Assembly (NCBI GenBank): GCA_049999765.1
Contig: JBNGIQ010009244.1
Location: 1-44,523 of the forward strand
Reading direction: 5' to 3'
Length of the DNA stretch: 44,523 nt
Source: Phaeoceros laevis
Taxonomy: Eukaryota > Anthocerotophyta > Anthocerotopsida > Notothyladales
Every line of letters begins with the position of its first letter. Position 1 is the first letter of the stretch. Positions 9,323-19,909 of this stretch are shown in pieces. The notes beneath the pieces are model-generated. The model saw nothing but the letters and a program-made list of their open reading frames with translations, did no database searches and was not told the DNA's origin. The translations under genes and the position numbers were made by a program.

Positions 9323-10400
9323 AAAGAAGAAAAAGCGAATTTGGGCATCAAGAAAACTTTTTAAGCTCTTTTTTTGGCACTAGCATATGTAAAAGGGTCT
9401 TCCCTCTAAAGGTTTTAAAAAATGAGGTCATTTCTTGGAAAAAATGGTCAGAAGTTGCCAAAAAGGGGGTCGAGATGACCATTTTGGTCCCCTTGGTCAA
9501 TTACGGGTTAAGCATCCACCTCTTCTACATCGCAAAAATTTGTTGTGTCATTAAGTTACATCACTCCAAGGTCATTCCTAGAAACATGAGGCAGACATGA
9601 TGAGAATGAATGAATGAATTCCAGTATAGTGTTGAATGTATAAGCACTCCCGTAAGCTTAAGGGACTCACTAACCACTTAGATTTTCGCCCTAGACTAGT
9701 TTCACACTAGTCTTGCCCTAAACTAGTCTAATCTAGACTCTTGTCTCGTTTCATTGTAATTCGTAGGAAAATTGATCGCTAAACAATTATGTGTTGGAAT
9801 GTTCCGCCATACAGGCAACCAAGTGTGAGAAAAAACAGTACATTATACACAGTGGACAATACATTCCCGGGCGTGATCTGATTCAATAATTGCTCCTTCA
9901 AATGTTCAAAGATCCTACAGGAACGTATTAGACTCGAGCCACCGACAAACGTGTATTGCAGCTTTAGTTGTCGCTGACCTCTATTTCTGCTCGCTGACCT
10001 CTATTTCTACTCATATGATTTTATGGTAGCTTGCAACTGTTTGGAAGTAGTGGTAGTAATAGTATTACGAGTTTAACATACATTAGGAGAAGAAAAGAAG
10101 ACTTCTTACATGTAGCATAGTATGAGTATCCACAAGACATAATATACATATATATTACATTGTTACACAATATAGAGTGACACAATATACTACAGAGTGT
10201 CTTAGTCTTACGATCTTATCCTATTTGGAAGAACTCATAACAACTTTGAAAATTCCAACTCCTTCACCCTTAAACACCTAACTGACCACAAGTGGTCTGT
10301 TAGACCCACAACCATTTTCTTACTTGGTTTTATCATTAAAAAATATTTTTAAATATTTATTTCACGTATTTCATATGAGCATAGACAATAGTAGTGTAGG
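9323..10400. other. AT-rich spacer, no gene seen
   Basis: Contains GAATGAATGAAT (9606-9617), repeated CTAGACTAGT-type words at about 9693-9740, and AT-rich runs at 10140-10200 and 10330-10370. No coding sequence or named element was found. Confidence 0.5.
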
Positions 10401-10460
10401 ACTTGTCGACATCGACGGGTCCGGAGTCCTTCCATGCATTTCCTAAAGCCATTCGTCAGG

Positions 10461-10681
10461 CCTCCATCTGCAGAAGGGAGACTGCGGCCTATATTTCCCG
10501 CATGTATGCAGCACGGCGAGACCGGCGGGATGCAACAACCCTATCTCGATCCGCAACCTTAGCCTCTCGTCGGGCCTCCATCTGCAGAGGGGAGGCTGCG
10601 GCCTGTATTTATTTCCTGCATGTACACAGCACGGCTAGATCGGCGGGATGCAACAACCCTATCTTGATCCGCAACCTCAGG
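10461..10681. repeat. two tandem copies of a 114-118-base unit
   Basis: CCTCCATCTGCAG starts at 10461 and 10575, and GATCCGCAACCT at 10548 and 10666. The copies differ by a few substitutions and small gaps. The plus strand is open across both (10403-10765) but the predicted protein is Arg and Ala rich without a recognised domain. Confidence 0.7.
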
Positions 10682-10972
10682 AGGTTGGGCCTCTACATTC
10701 TCTTCTATTTGAGGGGCACATTGGTCCGCCATGTGAAAGATATGGAATTAAGGAGGAAGCCATAGTTCTCATATATATAGCAAAGTTGGGAAGAGAACTT
10801 ATCGAGATGAAGTTAAATGCAAAATTCTTAAAATTCTCATAAAATACTTTGGTTTTTGTATAAACTAAATAGGAAGGGCATGGTGGGCTGTTGGCTAGTT
10901 GGTAAGGTCTAGGGTTAAGAATTAAGGCCACCCAGGCTGGCCGAAGATAGGGTAACCGGCTCGGCACCAGCT

Positions 10973-11019
10973 TCTGGGACCATGAGAGTTGGGCTCCTGG
11001 GACCATGAGAGTTGGGCTC
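10973..11019. repeat. 23-base tandem duplication
   Basis: CTGGGACCATGAGAGTTGGGCTC is present twice in direct succession. It lies in a block (10880-11110) that may be an old repeat, but its ends were not found. Confidence 0.6.
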
Positions 11020-11372
11020 GTGACAACGGGTTGGGGGCCATGGAGTCTGCCTTCACCCGCCACAATTGAGGTTTCCCAGATGCGTTTTGATGCTATAAGA
11101 ATTGCAGGCGTTTTAGGGTGAAAGTGAGTGGAACTCAATCATCTAATTTAATTTGGGATAATTAGACGAAACAAACTCAGTAAAAAGTATGTGACAACTT
11201 TAACCTATAGTTAATATGAGGTCAAACCCGATTTGTACTACTTTGTAGCTCAGTTTTTTAATTGGTTAGTAGTTAGAGAGGTGAAGAAGACTACGTGCTT
11301 AAGGGGCATAAGATCATAAGCATGGGTAGTAGTAGTAGGAAGATTATGGTGTTTAGCCAACTCCACATGGGA

Positions 11373-11485
11373 ATTGAACACTCCGTCAGGCCCCCCGTCC
11401 AGGGATTGTAAGCGACAACCGGATTGAACACTCCGGATTGAACACTCCGTCAGGCCCCCGTCCAGGGATTGTAAGCGACAACCGG
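11373..11485. repeat. direct repeat of about 50 bases
   Basis: A unit from ATTGAACACTCCGTCAGG to TAAGCGACAACCGG occurs at 11373-11422 and 11437-11485, with a partial third start at 11423. CCCCCGTCCAGGGA recurs once more at 11490-11504. Confidence 0.65.
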
Positions 11486-11544
11486 GAGCCCCCGTCCAGG
11501 GACCTTGGTCTACCTGTTGGGGCTACAACCACGAAGTTGCTTGA

Positions 11545-11650
11545 ATGAATGAACGATTTTTACCGATCTGGGCGCAGGCCAACTGGGCAACAAGTAGGCT
11601 GCATACTCGACTCAATCTGAGGACCCTGCTCTGTGTGTCCTACCTAGTAT
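11545..11650. repeat. dispersed repeat, copy B
   Basis: GAATGAATGAACG followed by CCGATCTGGGCGCAGGCCAA and CTCGACTCAATCTGAGGACC matches the copy at 4190-4285. It is preceded by GGGGCTACAACCACGAAG, which also occurs twice at 14325-14380. Confidence 0.45.
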
Positions 11651-11965
11651 TACCTACCTACGTGCATTCGTACCTTGGGGTGTCCTACCTACCTAGCTAC
11701 CTACCTAGCTGCCCTTCTATCTCCCTCTTTCTTCCTCTCTTTCTTGTCTCTCCTTTTTTTTCTCTCCTAGTTACTCTTGGATCTCCCTCTTTCTTCACCT
11801 CTTTTTTTGTCTTTCCTTTTTTTCTGTGTTAGCTACCCTTCCACCTCTCTCTTCAACTCTTTTTAACTCTCCTTTTTTTCTGTAACTTGCCGGCTACCCA
11901 CCTAACCGCCTACCTAGCTGTCTAACTGACTACCTACCTAGCTGCCTACCTACCTACCTAGTCCT
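11640..11965. repeat. simple sequence: TACC-type microsatellite and pyrimidine tract
   Basis: CTAC, CTAG and CTGC tetramers run at 11640-11712 and again at 11880-11963. Between them is a C and T rich tract (11712-11880) made of CTCTTTCTTCCTC-like words. Confidence 0.75.
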
Positions 11966-12420
11966 TGTTTTGCATACCCAGCGATCAGCGCTGTCCAGGT
12001 CACCACGTTCTTTGTGTCCATGCTGTCAAAAACCTGGCGCGCATCTTCCAGCTCCCCACCTTTTGCATACAAGTCCACCAGGCAGGTGCTCACCAATACA
12101 TCATCCATCCGAACTCTTTTGACAATCTTTGCGTGCAGCGCCCTGCCCCTCTGTATGGTAGCAGTGTTTGCACCCAGCGACGAATGCAGTCCATGTCCCC
12201 ATATTCTTGGTGGCCATGCTGTCAAAAACCTGGCGTGTATCCTTCAGTTCACCACATTTTGCATACCCAGCAATCAGGGCCATCTATGTCACCACGTCTT
12301 TTGTGTCCATGCTGTCAAAAACATGGCGCGCATCTTTTAATTCGCCACATCTTGCATACATGTCAACGAGCCCGTTGCAAACAAACGAGTCAGTAGGATT
12401 GCCCCTGCGCAACGTATGAG
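11950..12420 (-). pseudogene. PPR gene relic with repeated units
   Basis: Minus-strand pieces include RGRALHAKIVKRVRMDD, VSTCLVDLYAKGGELEDA, RQVFDSMDTKNVVTWTALIA and, from a second unit, ALIAGYAKCGELKDTRQVF. The block encoding VFDSM is present three times (near 12025, 12215 and 12315). The units are in different frames and are separated by stops, so no full PPR protein is possible. Confidence 0.7.
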
Positions 12421-12624
12421 AGTGCACTTTTCTGCCAGATTCCAAGTTGGCGGCAAATGCACAAGCTCGAAGGGCAGGTTGAGGGACACAAGCTTGAAGG
12501 GCAGCTTGTTAAAGTGGTGCCTGCAGTTCGTACTGCTGCATGAAGCACTGGTCTCGAATGGCTGCAACCTGCGAGATCTGTAGTTGCTGCAACAGAAAGT
12601 GGAGTTGGTTTCTTTGTGACTGGA

Positions 12625-12790
12625 CGTCAGCCGCGAACCCATGGGTTGCATCCCCTGATAGTATCACCTTTCTTAGTGTGCAGCCCGTGTGCAGTCATGC
12701 GGGTCCAGTAGAGAAGGGCCGTGGATACGTTGAGACGGTGGTTTCAGACTGTGGCATCATTCCAGCCATGTAGCACTTGATGTGCATGGT
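12625..12790 (+). pseudogene. PPR C-terminal fragment, copy 1
   Basis: The plus strand reads SPDSITFLSVQPVCSHAG, then a degraded equivalent of the last PPR and E-motif region (GIIPAM, a TAG stop, then HLMCMVDLM). It matches the copy at 13395-13570. The opposite strand relation to the relic at 11950-12420 implies at least two source genes or an inversion. Confidence 0.6.
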
Positions 12791-13394
12791 GGATCTTATG
12801 GTGGATCAAAACGTATTACATACTTTTGAACCCAGGTGGATATCCCAGGTCCTTGTTTTGGGTTACCTGACGGGGGCATAAATCCAGGCAATTGCCTTGT
12901 GGATATGAACACAAAAGTCGGTCCCCAGGCGTCTCGATCATCCCGATGCAAACCAACTTCGTTGCAACGTATCTACTTCCTCCAAAGGATAGCGTGCACC
13001 GGAATCTAAGAAGCCGTCTATCGCGGGGCAGGGAGCAATGGCGGGCAACTCTTGGCAAGACAACCTTCCGGAGCCTCCACTGACATGAGAGACAAATCCC
13101 AACGCAACCATGAAGTCATCCATCATTCGTTCCTTTCGTATGCTTCTCTGCCTAATACTAGCGTCTTTTTAGCTGGTAATTTGGGTCGCCTCGAACTGGC
13201 GGTGAAGTTTCTGGTTGCAAGAGACTTCCAGAAATCTCTGGTTACTTACAGACTTCTCTGGCTATCAGAGACTTCCAGGCGGCTGGTCGTCAGGTTTGAG
13301 GAACTGAAGCTGATAGACGTCGTGTTCACAAACGAGCCTAGTGAGCAGGTGTGTTTTATGGCAGTCGTTGTCTCGTGATGGTGAGAGGACAGTA

Positions 13395-13570
13395 GACTAT
13401 GCAGTAGACTCATGCGGGTCTAGAAAAGAAGGGCCGTGAATACTTTGAGGCGGTGGTTTCAGGCTGTGGCATCGTTCCGACCATGGAGCACTTGATATGC
13501 ATGGTGGATCTTCTGGGACGTGCCGGTCTTCTGACCGAGGTGTTGCAGATGGCCGAGACCAGGTCTTGAC
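13395..13570 (+). pseudogene. PPR C-terminal fragment, copy 2
   Basis: The plus strand reads GIVPTMEHLICMVDLLGRAG, the conserved stretch that precedes the E motif of plant PPR proteins, with an upstream SCGSRKEGREYFE-like piece. It is a diverged duplicate of 12690-12790 and is more intact, but no start codon or full repeat array is attached. Confidence 0.65.
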
Positions 13571-14259
13571 CTCCTAATGACTTCCTGTGCTATATTGTTT
13601 GCAGCGAATTTTGCATAGCCCCTCCCCCTTAGGGCTCCGGGCGGCTGCCACAGCAGAGAATGAGTGAACACAGGTTGGTAGTATATGCGTCCTCGCATAG
13701 CTGGATAGCTTCTATGAGTACTTGTGGCTTTCAGTGAATGCTGACAGTGCTGTGAGTGAAGATGAGCCAGCATTGCCTTGCAGTGGAAGCAGGATAGCAC
13801 CAGCTCAACAAAAAGTTGTAGAGGTTTTCATTGGGCTTGACAAAGTTCCTAGCGGTTTGGATAGCAGATACATTGTGCATTATTGCCATACGCTAGTTTA
13901 AAGTATCAGCCTTGCAGTGGGAGGCATTTATAAAGCGTCGTGGCGCACCTTGTTGTTGTACTTAATATGGAGTCATGTTGCCTTACTTTTTCTGGAAATA
14001 CAAGCTTCTGACTATACTGAGATATATTATAAGCTGCTGACCTATACTGGGGGAAACAATCTGGAAAACCGGCTATGAAAAACCTCTTGTGTGTCAGGAT
14101 GGCCCCTTGCACCGAAGGTTCTGTTCAAGGGTCGACATTGTCGAGGAAAGAGCTTGCTAACTGAAGCAAGTTACAACAAGATCCAGTCAATGAAAGAGGA
14201 CGGGAAGCTGATGTGGTTATTGGCAGCTGCTTGGTGGTCAGAGATGCTGAGCACGGGGT

Positions 14260-14382
14260 ACAGCTGTCCCCAGGCACTCGCTTTGTTTGCAAAGATGGAG
14301 CGGGAAGGCTTGCAATCAACCGTTTGGGGCTACAACCGCGAAGCTGCTTGCAATCGACCTTTTGGGGCTACAACCGTGAAGC
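14260..14382 (+). pseudogene. PPR repeat scrap followed by a 35-base tandem repeat
   Basis: 14268-14315 encodes PQALALFAKMEREGLQ, a typical PPR helix pair. It is followed by two copies of TTTGGGGCTACAACCG.GAAGC (14325 and 14360), a word also seen at 11518. Nothing connects this scrap to the hydrolase gene downstream. Confidence 0.5.
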
Positions 14383-14607
14383 GCGGCAGCTTTATGAAAA
14401 GGCAACCCAAGCTTTATGAAACGTTGGAGATACTTCAAACCCGCTGGACGTTAGGAGTTAAGAGTAGCTCCGGCCAAACAGGGTTATGCAACTTATGCTG
14501 CATATGCAACACGGCACTTCTCGAGTGCTGGATGTCAATTCACCAGGCATTTTGTGTGTGTGCAGTCTCAGACAGGCCAGAAGGGCAACGAGGTAGGTGG
14601 AGCAGAG

Positions 14608-16190
14608 ATGTACGTAGGAGCAGCGCTGTATGCGCTCTCGGTGATTTTGGCAGTACGTTCCTGCGATGCTAGCACTGGCGAGGAATTGTGTCCTGTTTAC
14701 GAGGTCGTACGGGGTGTGGACGTAGTGTCTCAGATTCCCAAAAACCCGAATTCCTTGCTGCTCCTGCTTCACGGCTTCAATTCCAATTCCCTCATTTTTT
14801 GGGACCCTCATCCCAACTGCAGCAAGTGCACTGGACTGCCGGAGGATCGTGCACTCACCTTGGCTGCCCTGAACAGAGGCTACGCTGTCATTGCCATCTC
14901 CAGCGTGACCAACTGGGTGCAATGGCCGCCAGAGGGCAACGTGGATGTTGCCAATGTGGTTGCGATTTTGCGAGACTGGAGGTCACGAAACGGGCTGCTG
15001 GAGCTCCCGCTCACTGCGCTGGGGACTTCGCACGGCGGCAGGTTCTTGTCCACATTGGCTACTGTGGTGGACTTTTTCGCTATCGTGATGATGGTCTCTT
15101 ATGCCAACGAAGATGCAATCGGAAGAGCTTACGCCAGGGGAACCTACCCGCCAACTCTGTTTGTGCATGTATTCTCCTGTCCAAGCCTTCTCCTTGCTCA
15201 ATTCCTGCAACGGTCGAAATCGGTTGCTTCACTGAAGGACGGCGTTGTTGTCATGTCCAGATGCCTAAAGATGCGCTTACGGAAGCTTTTGCTCAGGCGA
15301 ACATGGCAAGATTGGCAGAGAGGAATATCCCAGTTGGGAGCGTAATCTGCAACCCTATTCCCGTGCATGACACATACCTCACACAGAGAATTCCCGGTAT
15401 GACTTTGGAGCTATCTGCCACTACGGTGCTTGCCTTGAGTAAACACGGGTACCTGGACTCACAGAGCTACTTGACCTACAACTATACCGTGCCCCAGGGT
15501 TGGGTAGGCTGGTACGATCCAGTGGACTGGAGTTTAGTGTTGGACGAGCTACAGGTTTTCCCTCTTCCTGAAAATACGTCCCCTTATTGGCAGGATGGTA
15601 TGATTCAAGAACTAAGACTTGCAGATGCGTTCCATAGCACCACAAGCCTGCCTTCCTCAGACATCNNNNNNNNNNNNNNNNNNNNNNNNNNNNNNNNNNN
15701 NNNNNNNNNNNNNNNNNNNNNNNNNNNNNNNNNNNNNNNNNNNNNNNNNNNNNNNNNNNNNNNNNNNNNNNNNNNNNNNNNNNNNNNNNNNNNNNNNNNN
15801 NNNNNNNNNNNNNNNNNNNNNNNNNNNNNNNNNNNNNNNNNNNNNNNNNNNNNNNNNNNNNNNNNNNNNNNNNNNNNNNNNNNNNNNNNNNNNNNNNNNN
15901 NNNNNNNNNNNNNNNNNNNNNNNNNNNNNNNNNNNNNNNNNNNNNNNNNNNNNNNNNNNNNNNNNNNNNNNNNNNNNNNNNNNNNNNNNNNNNNNNNNNN
16001 NNNNNNNNNNNNNNNNNNNNNNNNNNNNNNNNNNNNNNNNNNNNNNNNNNNNNNNNNNNNNNNNNTTGCAGATGCGTTCCATAGCACCACAAGCCTGCCT
16101 TCCTCAGACATCTTTGACTGGCTAGATGGAAATTTCAGGTTTTCAGATCCTGGCTCCCTCTCAAAGGTAGCTGCTGCAGAAGTGAGCTAG
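14608..16190 (+). CDS. alpha/beta-hydrolase-like secreted protein, with gap and probable frameshift
   Basis: Start at ATG 14608, followed by a likely signal peptide (YVGAALYALSVILAV). Hydrolase signs are LLLLLHGFNSNS at about residues 47-58 (oxyanion-loop HG) and the nucleophile elbow GTSHGG at residues 139-144, Ser141. A late HDTYL could supply His. The frame is lost near 15262-15265 and resumes in another frame as PKDALTEAFAQANMARL; one extra base there would join them. A run of 400 N (15666-16065) follows, flanked by the same 47 bases on both sides, so the true gene probably has one copy and no missing exon; with one added base it would encode 378 residues, stop TAG at 16190. No introns are visible. 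Substrate unknown. Possibly a sequencing error or a young pseudogene. Confidence 0.65.
15666..16065. other. assembly gap of 400 N
   Basis: The 47 bases before it (15619-15665) equal the 47 after it (16066-16112), suggesting two contig ends that overlap but were not merged. The length 400 is therefore probably arbitrary. Confidence 0.95.
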
Positions 16191-16795
16191 GGCTCGGGTC
16201 TTTGTACATTGAAGTGGCTCTCGAAGTCAATTTCAAAAAATCCATTGGGAGTTGAAAATAAGCTTGTGATCTCAGCTACATCCACCTACTGCCTTTCTAG
16301 TTGAACATAGGATTTGTGGTTTCATCTAGCCCCAGTTAGTGCGTTTCTCATTGACCCACCAGACAAAGACATCAGCCCCACTTACTGCCTTTCTCATCGA
16401 CCCGCCACAGGCAATCAATGTTCCAACGGCGTCTATCTGGCTATAGCCAAGACAAGAAGTAACATCTTGCAGACGGCCATGACAGAGCAAGGACAGATGA
16501 TAGGTACTTCTTCGCTACTTATCTCTTAATCCAGGCAGATATAAACTGGTCTTAAAGCAGAGCCTATAAATCCAACAATTGCGCGATCAGCGGCATCAAT
16601 ATGCATACAACTTTATGCATTTATTCAGTAACTGAAGTGGAGGACACGCTGCCCAGACAACGACTTACGAAGTCTATATTGTTAAAACAATGTGGGGTTA
16701 CCGTAAAGGAGACAGACACTGCAACTCTCTTCCCTGCAACCCCCCTGAAGTCAGACTTGGCCAAGCACTCCCTTACAATTGGAGGAGAGGCACAG
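16191..16795. other. intergenic space between convergent genes
   Basis: Holds the 3' ends of the hydrolase gene (+) and the ATP synthase d gene (-). A repeated phrase (CCCA.TTA.TGC.TTTCTC) occurs at about 16330 and 16376. No gene seen. Confidence 0.5.
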
Positions 16796-17880
16796 CTAGT
16801 AGCTCCAGTCTCCAGCCTCTAGTTCTTTCCGGATCTTCTTCTCCACCTCGGGATGCTCATTCAGATAGTCATCCACAGTCTGTGTCCTCAAACTCTCCTG
16901 CGTACCAAGCATTCAATTAGTGTCGCAAAACAGGATACCTTGCAACATCTGCCGTTCCATCAATACTGCCCTGTATGCGCACTAGGATGTAGGCAAGGGA
17001 GGAAAGGAAAATGAGACCTTGTGCTTGCGGATATCGGCAAGCTCAGCTTCAATCTTTGCTAGCGCCTCCTTTGAGCGCTCTTCTGATGCTCCTGCATCAG
17101 CAACCTAGAAGGAGACAGGACCTGAGAGGTCAACTTACCAGCTATTTTAACCCAGGCACCTCAAGACAATAGCCCTTTCCGACTCGACCATGTCAGCGCC
17201 GTTACATCTGCAAAATATCACTTGATAATACACCGTACCAGATCAAGGTGTTTCTTCCGGAACTCCGGAGTATACTTGTCCTCATATTCAGGAACTTTAA
17301 TTGCTGCAAGAACATAGCTTAAGTCAGAGAAACCAACGATTTCAGGTGTTTACGGCACCAATGGTAAAACCGAATGGCTGTGTTTGTGTCCACAAGTTGC
17401 GAGTTCACAGCACTTGGCACAGGTAACGACTGCAGCACTTCCGTTCAAGCTCCCAGTGAATCCCTTCAAAATCAGACAGCAGCGTAAGATATGCTCACCT
17501 TCAAGCGACTTCTGGAATATGCTGACAATGTTGGGATTCAACTTCTGCTTGTAGAAGTCCCAATTGATAGCTGCAGGTTTCTGCAGGCAAACATCTAACC
17601 TCAAGTGAAAACATGACCAATTCAACTAGGTTTTCACGCAATGCATCCAACTATGGCAATGTTACCAACAGATGCTGCGCATGAACAGATTAGGTCAGAA
17701 AGAAAGAGTGGCTGCAGAGTGTACAAGGTTCAGCTTGGTCTCGAGCGTGTAGGAGACATCGTCGTAGGCGAGGCGAAGTTTGGCAAGCTCGCGCTTGCCC
17801 TCCTCCGATAGCACCACCTTGTTGAGGAAGTCCCAGTCAATAGCCCGCCCCACTTTGGTCACAACATTCTTTCCGCTCAT
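16796..17880 (-). CDS. ATP synthase subunit d, mitochondrial (5 exons)
   Basis: Exons on the minus strand: 17880-17725, 17580-17499, 17303-17239, 17104-17018 and 16897-16796. All four introns are GT-AG and the phases agree, giving 163 residues; the Arabidopsis protein is about 168. Family marks are GRAIDWDFL at residues 11-19, a second repeat AAINWDFYKQKL after the first junction, VPEYEDKYTPEF in the third exon, and a C-terminal HPEVEKKIRKELEAGDWSY that parallels the plant HPEL...W-G-Y ending. Subunit d is part of the peripheral stalk joining F1 to Fo in the inner mitochondrial membrane. There is no long presequence, as is normal for this subunit in plants. It lies downstream of the S9 gene on the same strand; each probably has its own promoter. 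Confidence 0.93.
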
Positions 17881-18391
17881 CCTGCCTGCCGCTGCCTAGC
17901 TTCCGCTGCTCGCCTCACAATGACAGCGCCTGAATACCTCGGCTCGATCAGATCGCTGCGTGATCCCAACCTGGCCGAAACCAGACCCTCCCTTCCTCCG
18001 GCTTTTGCCACGGCCTGCCAACAATGGCCACCTTCGTGGTTGTGAACTCGTGATAAGAATTAGAAGAAAGACCACCTCGTGAGGTAAACTCAAATTAATT
18101 GCCGCGGAAGGATTCCATTTGGGGCATGATCAGCAAATCGGGCCAGACGATGTGGTTCAAGCGTAGACAGATCAGCTAGATCTGCAGATCTTGCGCTAAT
18201 TCAGTATTTCCCGTGTTACAGCGCCTTTGGATGTGGCTGGAAGTATCATCGGGCGGCGGGTTGATTGGAAGGATCACATGTTTCGAGGACTAATTCAATT
18301 CACGCGTACGCCAATAGCCTCTTGGATAATTCAATTCTCACGACAGGTGAAACGGGGCTGCCTTGGCGTCCACCAGCTTTGTGGCAAAAGC
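17881..18391. other. intergenic space: ATP synthase d promoter and S9 3' end
   Basis: Contains the upstream region of the subunit d gene and the 3' untranslated region of the S9 gene, both on the minus strand. No further gene or clear promoter motif was recognised. Confidence 0.5.
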
Positions 18392-19827
18392 TCACCTCTT
18401 GACCCACTGGAAGCTCTTCCGGGCTTTTGCTTTTCCAGGTTTCTTCCTCTCCACTATTCGATCATCTCTAGTTAGCATGCCCTCTTCGCAAGAACGACAA
18501 AAGAGGAAATTAGTGAAACTTGCTCCAAAGCACAGCCGAAGATATGATCACTTAGTGGCCACAACCCACAAAGCTTGTGCTAAACAGCTTCGTCACCATA
18601 CCTGATTTCAAGGCTGGACGAAGAGCGGGGTCAAAAAGTTGTAGTGCCTTACTAATGCCATGGCGAAGTGCTCCAGATTGTCCTGCAAGAGACAGCAAGG
18701 CCAAGGGTTCAGAAAAAGCTCCTCAATACCACGTTCGACAGATCCTCAGGGAAGTGGGAAAACGAAGCACATCACACCAGAGAAGCAGAGAAGCTCACAG
18801 ATGAAGGAACCTCGTTGTCAAAGATCTGCACCTGAGACTCCACCACCCTTCACAGTCGACTTGACGTCGAAGGTTCCTAAAGTGTGAGTGATCACAAATG
18901 GTTCTAAGAGTTGAACACGTTTGTCCATGTCCAGGAAGTAGAGGTCGTGAGACTTTCCATTGATGATAATGTCGCCCTGTCCCTCCTTGAGCCACACTCT
19001 CGCTATGCTGGTTTTCCTCTTTCCAGTGGCATAAGCCCTCCCGAAAGCATCCACCTGCTTGACCCGGGATCGCTTGGTCTCTTCCTGCTTCCTCCTCTCC
19101 GCTTCCCTTCGCTTTGCCCTCTTCTCCTGCTCATCATCCTGAGCCAGTATGGTCTCCAACGGCGGGAGGCCCCGAATTCCCTTGAAATTCTTGAAAGCTA
19201 TTAGATTGTCCAGATCATCTTCACTCAACTTTGATAAACGCGACCCAAAATCGACAGGGCCCTCGGAGTTGGGAACTGCAAAACCGAGTCCTGCGTAAGC
19301 GTATTGGTCATTCTAGCACTAAGATGCAGGCTTTGCCTCTCCTGCATCAAAACCAAAGAGCTACGGCACTCACAAGCATGTTGTGCTTTGCTGATACCAG
19401 CAGATCCAAAAGAAGAAGGCGGCTTCTGGAAGCCAATTGCTGGGGTGCTGGCAAACCTCCTCCCATTAACAGCAGCTGAGCTCTGGCCTCCACGAGCAAC
19501 AGGCTCATTTGCCCATTGCGGCCCCTCCAAATTGCCCCCTGGAGTTCCGGAAGGATGCGCAGGTCCTCCGATATCATCTGGTCTACGGTTCTGCAATTCC
19601 CCGTCATTCTTCCCTGGGCCACTATCTCCACAATTGGAATCGGAGAAGCCCCGAAGACAAGCCTGCCATGGTTTGGGCAACAACACGCTTTCCTTCCTTG
19701 ATATTACCACAGTCTGCCGGGCAGCACAATGAGGTAGCCGGGATACTGCTGCAGGGCCGGATGCAGTCTGCAGCACCCGGTCCAAAGCTCTTGCCAGAGC
19801 GGCCGCTCCGTTGCCAGATCCAGCCAT
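18392..19827 (-). CDS. RPS9M: ribosomal protein uS9, mitochondrial (4 exons)
   Basis: Exons: 19827-19374, 19275-18832, 18682-18602 and 18483-18392, with GT-AG introns and matching phases, giving 356 residues. The first exon encodes a long N-terminal extension rich in Ala, Arg and Ser that fits a mitochondrial presequence plus a poorly conserved linker. Exon 2 carries the S9 core: [16 protein letters not shown] and GDIIINGK, then KGGGVSG running into [13 protein letters not shown]. The last exon has [19 protein letters not shown] and ends SFQWVKR, the basic tail that in S9 proteins reaches the ribosomal P site. ATG 19827 is chosen; an in-frame ATG at 19842 is also possible, and the frame stays open to 20046, antisense to URB1 exon 1. 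The start codon is 82 bases from that of URB1 on the other strand. Confidence 0.92.
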
Positions 19828-19909
19828 AAGAGAGATCCTCATTAACACTTCGAGCACTACCTTTCCCGATTCAGGGTTTAGGGTTTTTGAGTTGTAGATC
19901 AATTCAAAC
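19828..19909. promoter_or_regulatory. short bidirectional promoter with telo-box
   Basis: The 82 bases between the S9 and URB1 start codons include AGGGTTTAGGGTTT at 19873-19886, the plant telo-box (AAACCCTA) in tandem. Telo-boxes are known from promoters of plant ribosomal-protein and ribosome-assembly genes. One small region must carry both 5' leaders, and transcription may start inside the opposite gene. The regulatory role is inferred from motif and position. Confidence 0.75.

Noticed and set aside
10880-11110. tRNA-derived SINE suggested by TGGCTAGTTGGTA and GGTTAAGAATTA
   Set aside because: The two boxes are only about 21 bases apart, too close for normal A and B boxes, and no element ends or target duplication were found.
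14091-14672. 193-codon plus-strand frame upstream of the hydrolase
   Set aside because: It joins a PPR scrap, the 35-base repeats and the out-of-frame hydrolase start; not one protein.
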